Positions 1 through 9,289 of a DNA stretch of 64,000 nucleotides are shown in pieces. Every line of letters begins with the position of its first letter. Within the stretch, counting starts at the first letter, position 1. This DNA comes from AP-15 sp963736715 (GTDB lineage Bacteria > Pseudomonadota > Alphaproteobacteria > ATCC43930 > CGMCC-115725): assembly GCA_963736715.1 (NCBI GenBank), contig CAVTQA010000013.1:1-64000 (forward strand). The letters run 5' to 3'. The notes beneath the pieces are model-generated. The model saw only the letters and a list, made by a program, of their open reading frames with translations. It was not told the origin of the DNA and ran no database searches. The position numbers were made by a program, and so were the translations under genes.

Positions 1-2
1 TT

Positions 3-146
3 TGCGCCGATGAGCGGTTGCGACAGCAGTACCGCCGTCGCGAGATCGCCGTTATGGCCACGATGTTGATGCGGATCGACCGGATCGAGACAAGGCTCGA
101 TCGGATCGAGCGACGGCTCGACCTGGTTTTTGTGCCCACGGCTTAA
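3..146 (+). CDS. C-terminal end of an unidentified protein (partial)
   Basis: An open frame enters from the left edge and ends at a TAA at 144-146, giving 47 visible residues. The visible part is basic and arginine-rich, with a heptad-like stretch (MRIDRIETRLDRIERRLDLV) that would form a short coiled coil at the very C-terminus. This is typical of the tails of many unrelated proteins, so no function can be given. The frame stays open across the whole visible stretch and the repetitive RIDRIE/RLDRIE pattern looks like real protein, but there is too little sequence for a firm call. Confidence 0.45.
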   Translation, partial: CADERLRQQYRRREIAVMATMLMRIDRIETRLDRIERRLDLVFVPTA

Positions 147-367
147 CCTGAACCCCTCTCGGCTTGGGGGCCAGCATAGCGGGCTCGGGGGCGGATCAGG
201 ACGCCGCTTTCGAGATGATCACCGAAGCCGGAAATCCGCATCTTCCGTGGGCTGCAGCTCTGTACCGGTCCCACGGAGCGCTCTCTTGTGCCGATCTCAC
301 ACCGAGCGACGCACAGACCGGTGGTAAGGTAAACTCCGTAAGGACAAGTCCGGAACGGAGCTCACCC

Positions 368-862
368 ATGAAAAAGCGGATCGAGGTCGCTGCGCTGACG
401 TCTGTCGTCGGCACCCTTTACCCGTCGCCATACGACGTGCCGTGCCGCGCGCGCGAGCGTACCAAACTCGGCGACGCTGCCGGATTGTCGCAATTCGGCG
501 TCAACCTGCTTCACCTGCCGCCGGGCGCCTGGTCGAGCCAGCGGCACTGGCATACGGGTGGCGACGAGTTCATCTATGTCCTCTCCGGCGAGGTCGTGCT
601 CGTTACCGATGGCGGTGAGGAGGTCCTCCGCGCCGGTGACTCGGCGGGGTTCCGGGCCGGAGACAGCAACGGGCATTGTCTGCAAAACCGCTCGGACGCC
701 GATGTCCAAGTGCTCGAAATCGGCACCCGTATTGCGGGCGAAACGGCCTACTACTCCGATATCGACATGGTTGCTCAATCCGATGGCAGTCGCACCGTCT
801 ACACCCGCCGGGACGGGACGCCGTACCCGGACATGGGACGCCGCGGACCTTCGGGACTGTGA
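368..862 (+). CDS. Cupin-domain protein
   Basis: A 164-residue single-domain cupin. The metal-binding signature is visible: His60 and His62 (RHWH), Glu67 (GGDEFIYVL) and His103 (NGHCL), the usual three-His one-Glu set. The strand-turn pattern LSGEVVLVTDGGEEVLRAGD is the classic cupin core. The ATG at 368 is chosen over the frame opening at 164 because a GGAG lies just upstream and the cupin fold starts soon after it. The protein ends in YPDMGRRGPSGL, as in small cupins annotated only as domain proteins. Its substrate cannot be told. It lies 39 bp before an esterase gene on the same strand, so the two may be co-transcribed. Confidence 0.85.
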   Translation: MKKRIEVAALTSVVGTLYPSPYDVPCRARERTKLGDAAGLSQFGVNLLHLPPGAWSSQRHWHTGGDEFIYVLSGEVVLVTDGGEEVLRAGDSAGFRAGDSNGHCLQNRSDADVQVLEIGTRIAGETAYYSDIDMVAQSDGSRTVYTRRDGTPYPDMGRRGPSGL

Positions 863-901
863 TAGACTGACGCCGGCGGACAACACGGTCGGGAGGGCGC
901 A

Positions 902-1847
902 GTGTCGAGCCTTCATCCACAGATCCAAGAAGTGTTGAGGGTGATGGCCGAGGCAAAGCTTCGGCCGATCGAGGAGATCACGCCGACCGAGGCGCGCGAG
1001 CAGATGGAAGCCACGGCGCGGGCGCGCAACGCCGAGCCGTTGCCTGTCGCCAGGGTCGAAGAGCGCATGATACCCGGCCCCGCCGGCGAGATCCGCTTGC
1101 GCCTCTACTGGCCGCGAGCGGCAGCGCCGGTTCCGGCGATCGTCTATTATCATGGCGGCGGCCACGTGATCGGCAGTCTCGACACTCACGATTTCGTCGC
1201 CCGCAACCTCTGCAGCGGGGTGGGGGCATTGGTCGCCTCGGTGGACTACCGTATGGGCCCGGAGCACAAATTTCCCGGGGCGGTGGACAATTCCTGGGCC
1301 GCTCTTCAGTGGGTCGGCGCGAATGCCGCAAGCCTCGGCGCCGATCCGGCCCGAATGGGCGTGCACGGCGACAGCGCCGGCGCCAACCTCGCAGCGGTGG
1401 TGGCACTGCTCGCCCGGGATGCCGGCGGCCCGAGATTGTCGCTGCAATCGCTCGTCTACCCGATTACCGATTACGGCCTGGTCGGCGACAGCTATGAGAA
1501 ATACGCCAATGGCTACGGCATCCTGACCAGGGGCGCGATGGTGTGGTTTCGCGACCACTATCTGCGCAGCTCCGCGGGACGCGCAGGATTGGCGGGCCTC
1601 GCCGATCAAGGCGGCCACCCTCGCCGGAGCGGCAGCCGCAATTGTCATAACTGCCGAGTGCGACGTGCTGCACGACGATGGTCAGCGGTATGCCGAGGCG
1701 CTGCAACGCGCCGGCGTGCCGGTCGAATACAGGGAGTTCCCCGGCATGATCCATGCCTTCTTTGGCATGGTACCGGCGGTCGACGATGCGATGAATGCCC
1801 AGCGCCTCGTTTGGGCCGCGTTCAAACAGGCTCTCACTCGCGCTTGA
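902..1847 (+). pseudogene. Alpha/beta hydrolase of the hormone-sensitive lipase (HSL) family, frameshifted
   Basis: The reading frame encodes an HSL/GDXG-type esterase: oxyanion motif HGGG at residues 84-87 and nucleophile motif GDSAG with Ser158. After about residue 226 the frame breaks. The conserved C-terminal part (DAQDWRASPIKAATLAG, then AECDVLHDDGQRYAEALQRA with the catalytic Asp, and the FPGMIHAFF motif with the catalytic His) continues in another frame up to a TGA at 1845-1847. Removing one G from the GGG at 1578-1580 restores one 314-residue protein of normal family length. Every catalytic residue survives, so this is either a very recent mutation or an extra base in the sequence. 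Without correction, translation would run on to 2026 through unrelated sequence. The substrate is probably a small acyl ester. Confidence 0.8.
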
Positions 1848-1905
1848 CGTATCCGGCGCTGCAGCGCGCGGGCGTCGCTGATATCGCTGCAAATCCCGCA
1901 AAAAT

Positions 1906-2010
1906 ACAGCCAGGAGGCGGGCCTCGGCCGCAGAAACCCTCGCTTTTTGACTGGCACCAGCGGCAAATAACAGCCAGGAACAGCGAGCAAGAACAGCGAA
2001 AAACAGCCAG
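1906..2010. repeat. Degenerate short repeat cluster (ACAGCCAG / AACAGCG)
   Basis: ACAGCCAG occurs at 1906-1913, 1970-1977 and 2003-2010, and AACAGCG at 1979-1985 and 1992-1998, all on the + strand within about 100 bases. The unit is too irregular for a tandem repeat and has no CRISPR-like spacing. It resembles the low-complexity ACAGGGAACAG-type intergenic debris known in alphaproteobacteria; that resemblance is from memory. Confidence 0.45.
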
Positions 2011-2092
2011 CAAGCAACGGCGCTGAGCTGCTGCCATCGACTTTGCTTTCTCCTGGCATTGCGCCGTCATCTCGGTACAACGCGATTCGAGT

Positions 2093-2410
2093 GCTAGTGT
2101 CGTGTCTCGGAAATGAGATTACGCAACCTTCGCGAGGGTACCTAAAGCCCTCCCCCTTGATGGGGGAGGGTTGGGTGGGGGTGATGCCCGCCCAATCGCA
2201 GCTCCCGACATGCAAATCTCGTAGACCCGGTCCATTCACGAACGCGGAACGAGCATGAAGCATCGGCAAGAAACCGGCTCCCTTGTCTTGAGTGTTCTTC
2301 TCTGCAGCGCTTTTTGCTGCGGCGCCCGCACCCCACCCAAACCCTCCCCCTCAAGGGGGCCGCCGCTCGAAGCGCAAGCTGTCACGATAATTGAGAGACA
2401 GGACACTAGC
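2093..2410. mobile_element. MITE-like element with 16-bp imperfect terminal inverted repeats
   Basis: The left end GCTAGTGTCGTGTCTC (2093-2108) is matched by GAGACAGGACACTAGC (2395-2410), its reverse complement with one mismatch. Inside lies a second pair of longer imperfect inverted arms: a CCCTCCCCCTTGATGGGGGA-type block near 2148 and its counterpart (CCCTCCCCCTCAAGGGGG) near 2343. The 318-bp element encodes no transposase and could fold into one long hairpin. A small non-autonomous transposon or a repeated intergenic palindrome fits best. No target-site duplication was identified with confidence. Confidence 0.6.
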
Positions 2411-2985
2411 GCGGGCTGGCGAGGGCAGCAGATCGCATTACGATCCCCGTCCTTCCGCACTCGCCCTTCGAATAAATTGCATTACCGATATCACGAAAAA
2501 TATCCTCTCAAATCCGGCTCCGCAGCCACAATCTTCACGTTCAACCACTCGGTATCATGCCATGATGGCAACTTTCGGGTCCGCGTGTGCGCTCGTCGCT
2601 CGCCTTCCCCCTGAACGAAGCCTCTCAGTCTAAATTTCTGCTGTCGACCCTGAGCGCCACGTGGCCACCGCCGCTCGAACGGCAGGATTTGCCCCTAACC
2701 TGCCGCTCGCGGCACCCGTGGTTCTGGCCCAGTCGGGTGCAGCATGCATCCGGGTGTAGTCGGAAAATGAAGCATTTTGCACCTGATCGCCGAACATCCG
2801 TCTTTGTGTTCCATCGAAGCTGGTATGTTCGAAAATCCGATCCAGGCCGATAGCGGAGTGGCTGTTTTGAGCAAATAGGCAAAGGCAGATACGTCACGCC
2901 GCGCCCCGCGGCTATACGCGGAGGTTACTATTAATGACGGCAGGGCCGATTGTGGCGCGCGATAATCGCGCTCCTTACGATTACT

Positions 2986-4230
2986 TCAGTCGCCAGACGC
3001 TGCGAGCGGATCGTAGTCCGGCATTTGCATCAGCTCGTGCAACTGCCGTCGCCTAACGCCCATGTTCCCGCCATCAAACAGCGGCAATACGAGCGCGTCA
3101 GCGAGCAGGTCGCCAAGCGGCAGCGTGCGATCGTAGCTGTCGATCCCGACGACGCGCATAAGTTCCGAGATCACGCGCACCGCTGTCTCCGACCCGAACA
3201 CCTTTGCGTGCAGCGCCAGTTCAAGCGCGCCGGGTACTTGTTTGTCGAAGGCATGGGCGGCGCGCAGGCTGAGCGAACGGACGGCCTCGATCGCCATCTT
3301 AGCGTCGGCGAGCGCGTAGCCGACCGCCTGATGGCTGATGATCGGCGCCACGCCGCCGCGCTTCTCCGTCTTGGTGAAATTTAGCGCGCAGTCGAACGCC
3401 GCACGCATCAGCCCGACGGCGAAAATGCCGACGATCGGCGCGGTGCCAGTAAAGCAGGCTTCGGCGAGCGCCTTGCCGCCGCCGCGCGGCCCGATCAGGT
3501 GATCGGCGGGCGTGTGTACGTCGTTCAGCCGGAACTGTGGTTGCAGATGCGCGCGGTGGCCGACTGAATCAATCGCACGGTCCAGTACGATGCCCTCCGC
3601 CGGCCCGTGGACGGCGATAACCGAAATCCCGCTCTCGGGCGGTGCATCGGGATCGGTGCGGCAGACCACCGTCAGTAGGTCGGCCCCTTTCCCGTCCCAA
3701 CCGGTGCCACTGGAGACCCACTTCTTTGCGCCGGAAATTACCCAGTGATCGCCTTCGAGACGCGCCTGGGTGCGTACGCCTTCGGCCGGGGCGGGGGCGG
3801 CGAAATTGGCGCTGCCGTCCGGTTCGCTCAGGGCGAAGGCAGCGAGCGGGGTGCCCTGCCCCGCCGCGAACGGGGCAAAGATGCGCCCCGCCTGTTCCGG
3901 CGTGCCGCCCAGCAGCACCGGGAACAGGCCCAGCATGGTACCGAGCAAAGTCAGCGAGACGTTGACATCAACAACGTGGAACTCTTCGGCCAGCACCGCC
4001 ATGTCCACAACACCTGTGCCCTGACCGCCGAGCGGCACTGGAATCAGGCGGCGCAGGAAGCCCGCTGCGAGGGTCTGTTCGTAGAACGGTCTGGTGGCGG
4101 CGAAGCGGGCGAGCGGCGTCGGCAGGTCTTTCGTGGCCGATCCCACCTTCGACAGCACATCGCGGGCGAAGGCGCGTGCGTCCGCGCGCAGGCGCTGCTG
4201 TTCCGGCGTCAGCGTGAAATCGATCGGCAT
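2986..4230 (-). CDS. Acyl-CoA dehydrogenase family protein
   Basis: A 414-residue flavoprotein with the full acyl-CoA dehydrogenase layout: N-terminal helical domain (LTPEQQRLRADARAFARDV), a central FAD-contacting segment (AAFALSEPDGSANFAAPAP, then GDHWVISGAKKWVSSGTG) and the C-terminal helical bundle. It would take two hydrogens from an acyl-CoA or related substrate and pass electrons to ETF. The usual catalytic glutamate lies in a YEGT-like motif near the C-terminus. Here the equivalent stretch reads LFDGGNMG, with Asp at about residue 386. Asp is also used by nitroalkane oxidase, a member of this superfamily, so the substrate may not be an ordinary acyl-CoA. It stands alone, separated from neighbours on both sides. 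Confidence 0.85.
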   Translation of the reverse strand: MPIDFTLTPEQQRLRADARAFARDVLSKVGSATKDLPTPLARFAATRPFYEQTLAAGFLRRLIPVPLGGQGTGVVDMAVLAEEFHVVDVNVSLTLLGTMLGLFPVLLGGTPEQAGRIFAPFAAGQGTPLAAFALSEPDGSANFAAPAPAEGVRTQARLEGDHWVISGAKKWVSSGTGWDGKGADLLTVVCRTDPDAPPESGISVIAVHGPAEGIVLDRAIDSVGHRAHLQPQFRLNDVHTPADHLIGPRGGGKALAEACFTGTAPIVGIFAVGLMRAAFDCALNFTKTEKRGGVAPIISHQAVGYALADAKMAIEAVRSLSLRAAHAFDKQVPGALELALHAKVFGSETAVRVISELMRVVGIDSYDRTLPLGDLLADALVLPLFDGGNMGVRRRQLHELMQMPDYDPLAASGD

Positions 4231-4585
4231 GGCGCTTTTCCAATCCGCTCGGCCGCCGAGCCTAGGCGGTCGATGACGAAGACGATCGGCGTGACCGATG
4301 ACTGGGGCGATATCTCACTCGCGACTAACATGGTCGTCCTCCGAGACGAGGTTTCCCCGGCCAGGCGGTTGCCTCCCGTGCGACGGCGCCTAGGCTGAGG
4401 TCTTCAGGGGGTCACGCCATAGAACGGGCAGGATAGCACGGTAAACAGGACCGGATCGGGAACACGGTCAGGCGCAGCGGCGCGAACGATATCCATAGGA
4501 TGCGTCTCACGTGGACGCGTGGAGCAGAATGACCTGATCAAGCGACCAGTGCCGACGTTGACCGGTCGGAGCCAAGGAGCCGCAC
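4231..4585. other. Intergenic, nothing recognised
   Basis: This 355-bp stretch lies between two minus-strand genes. It should carry the promoter of the acyl-CoA dehydrogenase gene at its left end and the 3' region of the flavoprotein gene at its right end. No clear -35/-10 pair, terminator hairpin with a T run, or reading frame with protein character was seen. Confidence 0.5.
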
Positions 4586-5668
4586 TTAAACGCTTTCAAA
4601 CACGCGCGCCCAGTCTTCGATCATGGATTCACAGCCGGGGGTGATTTGCACGACCACTTCGTCGTAACCCGCCTCTCGAAGGCGTCGCATCCGGTCTCGC
4701 AATTCCGGCGCGGTACCGCTGACGGTCATCGCGCGTATCAGATCGCCTGTGGCGAAACGGTCCTCCTCCGGCCGCACAAACATCAAATGCCCCTTGTGCA
4801 GCGTCAGGTAGCGCGCATCTACCGGCGCATAGGATTCGTAGACGGTGCGGTATTCCCGCACGATTTGATCCAATGCCGGGTTGGGCGGTATCGAAGATTC
4901 GAGCTCCCCGATCAGGCTGCCGTAATTCTGCTGCTCCATCGCATTGTGCAGCATCATCATGGCGACGGGCCCGACTTCTGCCTTGACACGCGGGCTGTCG
5001 TAACCTTCGCCCTCTTTCAGCACGGAGCCGAAGGAGAATATGGTTTTCCTCTTGCCGGCAGGGTCCCTTCCGACGGCGCGATACTCTGCCTCCATCTTTC
5101 TGGCCGTGATGGCTGAAAATTCCTCAGTGAAATTGACATTGATCCAATGTGCGTCGACGTCTGCCGTCATGTGGCGCGCCTTCGGACCTAAAGCGGAAAC
5201 GTAAACCGGAATCTGCTCGTCGATATTGATGAGCTTAGTCTCCGGATTGAGAAATCCGACTTTGCGTGTTTTGCCTTCGATATGTAGCTGCGGCTTCTCT
5301 CCTCGTAGCATTGCCGTGACCACCCGTATGTATTCGTCCATATCGGAGAGCTTGAGCGGCCCGAGGCCCATACTCCGCCGACCGGTGTAGCCGGTCCCGA
5401 AACCGGCGTCGATACGGCCCGGAGCGAGCGCGTTCAGCGTGGCAAGTCCATTGGCTGCTACGGGCGCAATACGGTTGGAGGGAATCAGCACACCGGTGCC
5501 GAGCCGAATCCGATCGGTCTTCACGGCGGCGGCACCCATCGCAACGAAAATATCGGCACTCAAAACCTGAGTGTCGTAGAACCACGCGGTGCTGAACCCG
5601 GCGTCCTCGGCGCGCTTTACGGTCTTCCAGGAATCCGCCGGCGTGGGAAGCGCGATACCAAAATTCAT
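4586..5668 (-). CDS. LLM-class (luciferase-like) flavin-dependent oxidoreductase
   Basis: A 360-residue luciferase-like monooxygenase or F420-dependent-type TIM-barrel protein. Typical features are the start MNFGIALPTP, the early barrel segment DAGFSTAWFYDTQ, the IRLGTGVLIPSNRIAPVAAN strand and the glycine-rich phosphate-binding part (FGTGYTGRRSMGL). The ATG at 5668 is chosen because AGGAGG lies eight bases upstream and the fold begins there; an upstream in-frame extension to 5770 has no family character. Such enzymes oxidise or monooxygenate small organic substrates using FMN or F420; which one cannot be told. It is separated from the next minus-strand gene by 736 bp, so it has its own promoter. 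Confidence 0.85.
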   Translation of the reverse strand: MNFGIALPTPADSWKTVKRAEDAGFSTAWFYDTQVLSADIFVAMGAAAVKTDRIRLGTGVLIPSNRIAPVAANGLATLNALAPGRIDAGFGTGYTGRRSMGLGPLKLSDMDEYIRVVTAMLRGEKPQLHIEGKTRKVGFLNPETKLINIDEQIPVYVSALGPKARHMTADVDAHWINVNFTEEFSAITARKMEAEYRAVGRDPAGKRKTIFSFGSVLKEGEGYDSPRVKAEVGPVAMMMLHNAMEQQNYGSLIGELESSIPPNPALDQIVREYRTVYESYAPVDARYLTLHKGHLMFVRPEEDRFATGDLIRAMTVSGTAPELRDRMRRLREAGYDEVVVQITPGCESMIEDWARVFESV

Positions 5669-6404
5669 TTGGTGTTCCTCCTGTTCAAATTCGCCAGATT
5701 CCCAGCGGTTCTGAGGCCAGGATCGTTCCGATCGGCGCCCTCGCCGCTTCGATCCTGACGAAAGCCGCACAGACTAGCCGCTTCGTCACGCGCTGGCAAA
5801 ATCTCTCCACGCCACACAAATCGGCTTTTTGGCGCCGCGAAGGGCGCGCAGGCAATAAAACTGTGGCTGGAGATAGCTGGCCGATTTCGGAGCCATCCCG
5901 TTTTCGCGACCACCGGCGCCGACATTCCACGGCCTCCGAGCGTACGGATAGCAGCATCTTTTTCCGGGACGGTTCGGCAACGGTAAACCGTGAGCCGTTC
6001 CGCGGGGCTGCATCTACCCCGAGACATTGCGGGCCTATCTGGATAACTGTTTAAGTCGGACCTCAGGGAGATCGCCTCCACCGCGAACGGCCGCTTTCGG
6101 CGCTAAGGTCTCATCCGATAAGCAGCAGCGCGGGTCGGCTCGCCACCGTAGCGGATTTGTAAAGGGAGACGTTGCCGCTTTGAGATTGGCCGAGCCGCCC
6201 CGATGGCATTATTAATGCTGGCTTGCCTCAGCTTAAGCCCGCCTCACGCAGGAGCGAAGGTGACCCGCCCCCGTGCTGCCGATCGCGCCGGACCCGAACG
6301 CAGGCGCTGCAGCCGCCTACCGACGTCGAGAGACGATCGAAGGAGCGCCGCGAAGGCGCCGCCGCCCTGGGTCCCGACGATTTTCTGAAGCGGCAAGCCC
6401 GCCG
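5669..6404. other. Intergenic, nothing recognised
   Basis: Some 736 bases between two minus-strand genes. The longest frame, on the minus strand over about 5665-6081, is arginine- and serine-rich, has no hydrophobic core pattern and overlaps the start of the flavoprotein gene, so it is not called. No tRNA, no clear terminator and no repeated unit was seen. The end nearest 5669 should hold the promoter of the luciferase-like gene. Confidence 0.5.
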
Positions 6405-7172
6405 TCAAATCGCCATCCAGCCGCCATCGACATTGTAGGCGGCGCCGGAGACATAGCTCGCCCGGTCGGAGCACAGCCAGACGACCATTTCGGCGATCTC
6501 CTCGGGGTTTCCCATGCGGTGGAAGGGGACCTGCGCGAGGATCGCCTCGCCGCGCCGGCGCATTGTTTCCTCGGTCATCGGGGTCTTGATGTAGCCCGGG
6601 CACACCGCGTTCACCCGAATGTTGGCCTCGGCATATTCGATCGCGGCGGTTTTGGTCAGGCCCAGCACGCCATGCTTGGCGGCGACATAAGCGGACGAGG
6701 TCGGCAATCCGACGAGCCCGGCGATCGAGCCGGTATTGACGATATTCCCGCCACCCTGGGCCTGCATCTGCGGGAGCTCGTGCCGCATGCACAGCCATAC
6801 CCCCTTGAGGTTGACCGCGATCATGCGGTCGAAAGCCTCCTCGGACCACTCGGCGGTCTTTTTGCCGGCCGCTTCGACGTGCCAGCCGGCGATGCCGGCA
6901 TTGTTGAACGCGCAGTCGAGCCGGCCATAGGCGCCGACCACCCCTTCGATCATTGCGCGGACATCCGTGTCGCGGGTCACGTCGCCCTCCAGCGATAGCG
7001 CTTGGCCGCCGGCCGCGTTGACCTGGGCGACGGTTTCGCGGGCGGCTTCGGCCGAGACGTCGGCGACCGCGACGCGCGCACCTTCGCGCGCAAAGGCCAA
7101 AGCAGTGGCGCGGCCGATCCCGCCCCCGCCACCCGTGATCAGCGCCGATTTCCCGTCGAGCAACCCGGCCAT
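6405..7172 (-). CDS. Short-chain dehydrogenase/reductase
   Basis: A 255-residue classical SDR. The nucleotide-binding motif TGGGGGIG is at residues 13-20, NNAG at 90-93, and the catalytic Ser149, Tyr162 and Lys166 follow in SIAGLVGLPTSSAYVAAKHG. The acidic residue after the second strand (AVADVS, Asp39) favours NAD(H) over NADP(H). The C-terminal VSGAAYNVDGGW is the usual family ending. The ATG at 7172 is preferred because GGAGGGAGCG precedes it directly; in-frame ATGs at 7184 and 7208 lack this. The substrate is unknown. It follows the HAD gene on the same strand with a gap of about 70 bp, so co-transcription is possible. Confidence 0.9.
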   Translation of the reverse strand: MAGLLDGKSALITGGGGGIGRATALAFAREGARVAVADVSAEAARETVAQVNAAGGQALSLEGDVTRDTDVRAMIEGVVGAYGRLDCAFNNAGIAGWHVEAAGKKTAEWSEEAFDRMIAVNLKGVWLCMRHELPQMQAQGGGNIVNTGSIAGLVGLPTSSAYVAAKHGVLGLTKTAAIEYAEANIRVNAVCPGYIKTPMTEETMRRRGEAILAQVPFHRMGNPEEIAEMVVWLCSDRASYVSGAAYNVDGGWMAI

Positions 7173-7243
7173 CGCTCCCTCCATTTTGATCCGCGGCAAT
7201 CCTGCCATACCGGCAGCGGCGGTGCCCAGGGCGGAAATGTTGG

Positions 7244-7876
7244 TTAGGCGTTCTTAAACGGAAGCAGCCCGAGCCCGACGAGCTCCTGCCGCAATTTCGC
7301 CGGCGTCGTGAAATGGATCGCATGGATGCCGAAGGGACGCGCGGCGGCGATGTTCGCCTCGACATCGTCGATATAGACGGCGCGCTGCGGCTCGATCGCA
7401 AACCGCTCGATCAGCAGCGCGAAGATGCGCGGGTCCGGCTTGATCACCTCGACCTCGCCCGATACCAGAATCCCCCGGAACCAACGGAGAAACGCAAAGC
7501 GTCGCAGTGCCGCCGGATAGGTCTCGGCCGACCAGTTGGTGAGGCCGTAAAGCAGTGTGCCGCGATCCCGGAGCTCGGCCAAGATCTCTACCGAGCCGGC
7601 GATCGGGCCAGCGATCATCTCGTCGAAGCGGTTGCCATAGGCGTCGATCAGCTCCGCCTTGTCGGGATGCTCGGCCTTCAGCAGTCGGGCACCATCGGCG
7701 AAGCTGCGGCCGGCATCCTGGCAACGGTTCCATTCATGGGTGCAGACCGTCGCCAGAAAATGCTCCATCGCCGCCTCGTCGCCGGCGAACAGTTTGCGGT
7801 AGAGATGCCGCGGGTCCCAGTCGATCAGAACCCCGCCGAGGTCGAACACCACAATGCTGCCGCCTGGCTTTGCCAT
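7244..7876 (-). CDS. HAD-superfamily hydrolase (YihX-like subclass)
   Basis: A 210-residue HAD protein. Motif I is VVFDLGGVLIDWD with nucleophile Asp12, motif II is YGLTNWS, the lysine motif is VIKPDPRIF and motif III is AVYIDDVEAN. The second motif-I aspartate found in most phosphatases is replaced by glycine (DLGG). This is usual in the FDLGNVL-type branch that includes the glucose-1-phosphate phosphatase YihX. An epoxide-hydrolase-like or sugar-phosphatase role is possible. The gene starts 48 bp from the end of the tRNA-Phe gene and lies in the same direction. Confidence 0.85.
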   Translation of the reverse strand: MAKPGGSIVVFDLGGVLIDWDPRHLYRKLFAGDEAAMEHFLATVCTHEWNRCQDAGRSFADGARLLKAEHPDKAELIDAYGNRFDEMIAGPIAGSVEILAELRDRGTLLYGLTNWSAETYPAALRRFAFLRWFRGILVSGEVEVIKPDPRIFALLIERFAIEPQRAVYIDDVEANIAAARPFGIHAIHFTTPAKLRQELVGLGLLPFKNA

Positions 7877-7923
7877 TCAGAAGGCGGCCTTTGGGTCGGT
7901 AAGCTGGACGACCGAAAAGCTCG

Positions 7924-7999
<76 letters not shown>

Positions 8000-8061
8000 G
8001 CTCCGGCGAGGGGCGCTTATAAAAGAAACGCCGCAATCCTGTCCAGCCGGACGTTTCGTCC

Positions 8062-9159
8062 TCAATCGAAGACGATGACGCCGCGCGCCACCTCGCCGGC
8101 CAGCATCAGCGCAAAGCCATCATTGATCTCGTCGAAGCGGTAGGTGCGGCTGATCAGATCGTCGAGGTTGATCTTCTTTTCCAGGTCAAGGTCGGCGAGG
8201 ATCGGGAAGTCGATATTGGGCCGCACCGAGCCGTAATAGGTGCCGCTGATGACCTTCTCGCCGTAGACGATCTGCGACGGGTTGATCGGCGCCCGCGTTG
8301 CGAAGGCCGGGATGCCGACCAGCACCGCCCGCCCGCCGGGGGCGACGGCATCGATCACCTGCAACGCAGTCTGCTCGCTGCCGATCGCGTCGAAGGCGGT
8401 ATCGACGCCGAGCCCTTCCGTCATCTCGCGTACCCGTTCGACGACGTTCTCGTCGGTGGCATTGATCGTGTGCGTCGCACCGAAATTCCTCGCGTAGTCG
8501 AGCTTGTTGTCGCGCAGATCGCAGGCGATGATCGGACTTGCTCCGACGAGCCGCGCGCCTTGCACGACGTTGAGCCCGACGCCGCCGCACCCGACCACCA
8601 GCACGCTGGAGCCGGCCGGGACCCGGGCGTGACGGATCACCGCGCCGATCCCGGTCGCGACGCTGCAGCCGATGATCGCGGCATGAGTGAACGGCAGGTC
8701 GTCGCGGACCTTGACGACCTGCTCGGCGGGACAGACGACCTCTTCGGAGAACGTCCCGATGCGCGCCATCTGATTGACCGGCTCGCCGTTCAGCCTGACG
8801 CGGGCCGTCCCGTCATGCATACGCCAACGCGGCGTGTCATTGTGTCCGATGCACAGCACGGTCTGGCCTGAAGAGCAATAGCGGCAGCGCCCGCAATGCG
8901 GCCGGAAAGAGAAGATGACGTGGTCGTCCGGCCTGACATTGTCGACTCCCGGCCCGTTCTCGACGACGATGCCGGCGGCCTCGTGCCCCAGCACCATCGG
9001 CAGCGGCAACGGCCAATCCCCGTTCATGATGTGCCAGTCGCTCATGCAGACGCCGGCTGCCTTGATCCGGACGCGAACTTCTTTGGACTTTGGCGGCTGC
9101 TGCTCGAGATCGAGGATCTGCAAGGGTTTGTTGATTTCCGTCAGTACCGCGGCGCGCAT
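8062..9159 (-). CDS. Zinc-dependent alcohol dehydrogenase (MDR family)
   Basis: A 365-residue medium-chain dehydrogenase. Catalytic zinc ligands are visible in VCMSDWH and LGHEAAG. The structural zinc site is the four-cysteine lobe CGRCRYCSSGQTVLC. The Rossmann motif VVGCGGVGLNVVQGARL binds the nucleotide, and ACDLRDNKL, with Asp after the second strand, favours NAD(H). It would oxidise an alcohol or reduce an aldehyde; the family also contains glutathione- and mycothiol-linked formaldehyde dehydrogenases. The ATG at 9159 follows GAGGGAGGACAAC, a good ribosome site, and begins MRAAVLTE. Reading from 9237 would add 26 residues without family similarity. It is divergent from the LexA-box gene at 9397. 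Confidence 0.9.
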   Translation of the reverse strand: MRAAVLTEINKPLQILDLEQQPPKSKEVRVRIKAAGVCMSDWHIMNGDWPLPLPMVLGHEAAGIVVENGPGVDNVRPDDHVIFSFRPHCGRCRYCSSGQTVLCIGHNDTPRWRMHDGTARVRLNGEPVNQMARIGTFSEEVVCPAEQVVKVRDDLPFTHAAIIGCSVATGIGAVIRHARVPAGSSVLVVGCGGVGLNVVQGARLVGASPIIACDLRDNKLDYARNFGATHTINATDENVVERVREMTEGLGVDTAFDAIGSEQTALQVIDAVAPGGRAVLVGIPAFATRAPINPSQIVYGEKVISGTYYGSVRPNIDFPILADLDLEKKINLDDLISRTYRFDEINDGFALMLAGEVARGVIVFD

Positions 9160-9289
9160 GTTGTCCTCCCTCGGCCCGGACCGGCCCGAGCGACCGGCAC
9201 GCGACCCTACTTCCGCACGCCACCGGCTTTGCGTCAACCGGACATGGGCGGTGGAAGCGTCAGCACTCCGCCAATGGGTTGGATTTTAC

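Larger units (their letters stand above)
1848..2985. other. Gene-free stretch with repeats
   Basis: About 1.1 kb with no credible gene on either strand. It holds three copies of ACAGCCAG (1906, 1970, 2003) and a MITE-like inverted-repeat element (2093-2410), both listed separately. The rest (2411-2985) has only short frames without recognisable protein character. The downstream neighbour is convergent, so no promoter for it is expected here. Confidence 0.6.

Noticed and set aside
362..1648. A 428-codon minus-strand frame opposite the cupin and esterase genes
   Set aside because: It is the antisense of two genes with clear motifs, and has no hydrophobic pattern or family features. In GC-rich DNA such antisense frames are expected.
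1906..2010. CRISPR-like array
   Set aside because: The ACAGCCAG units are only 8 bases, unevenly spaced, and not palindromic; no cas gene is in the window.
5665..6081. A 138-codon minus-strand frame before the luciferase-like gene
   Set aside because: Arginine- and serine-rich without a core pattern, and it overlaps the well-supported start and ribosome site at 5668.
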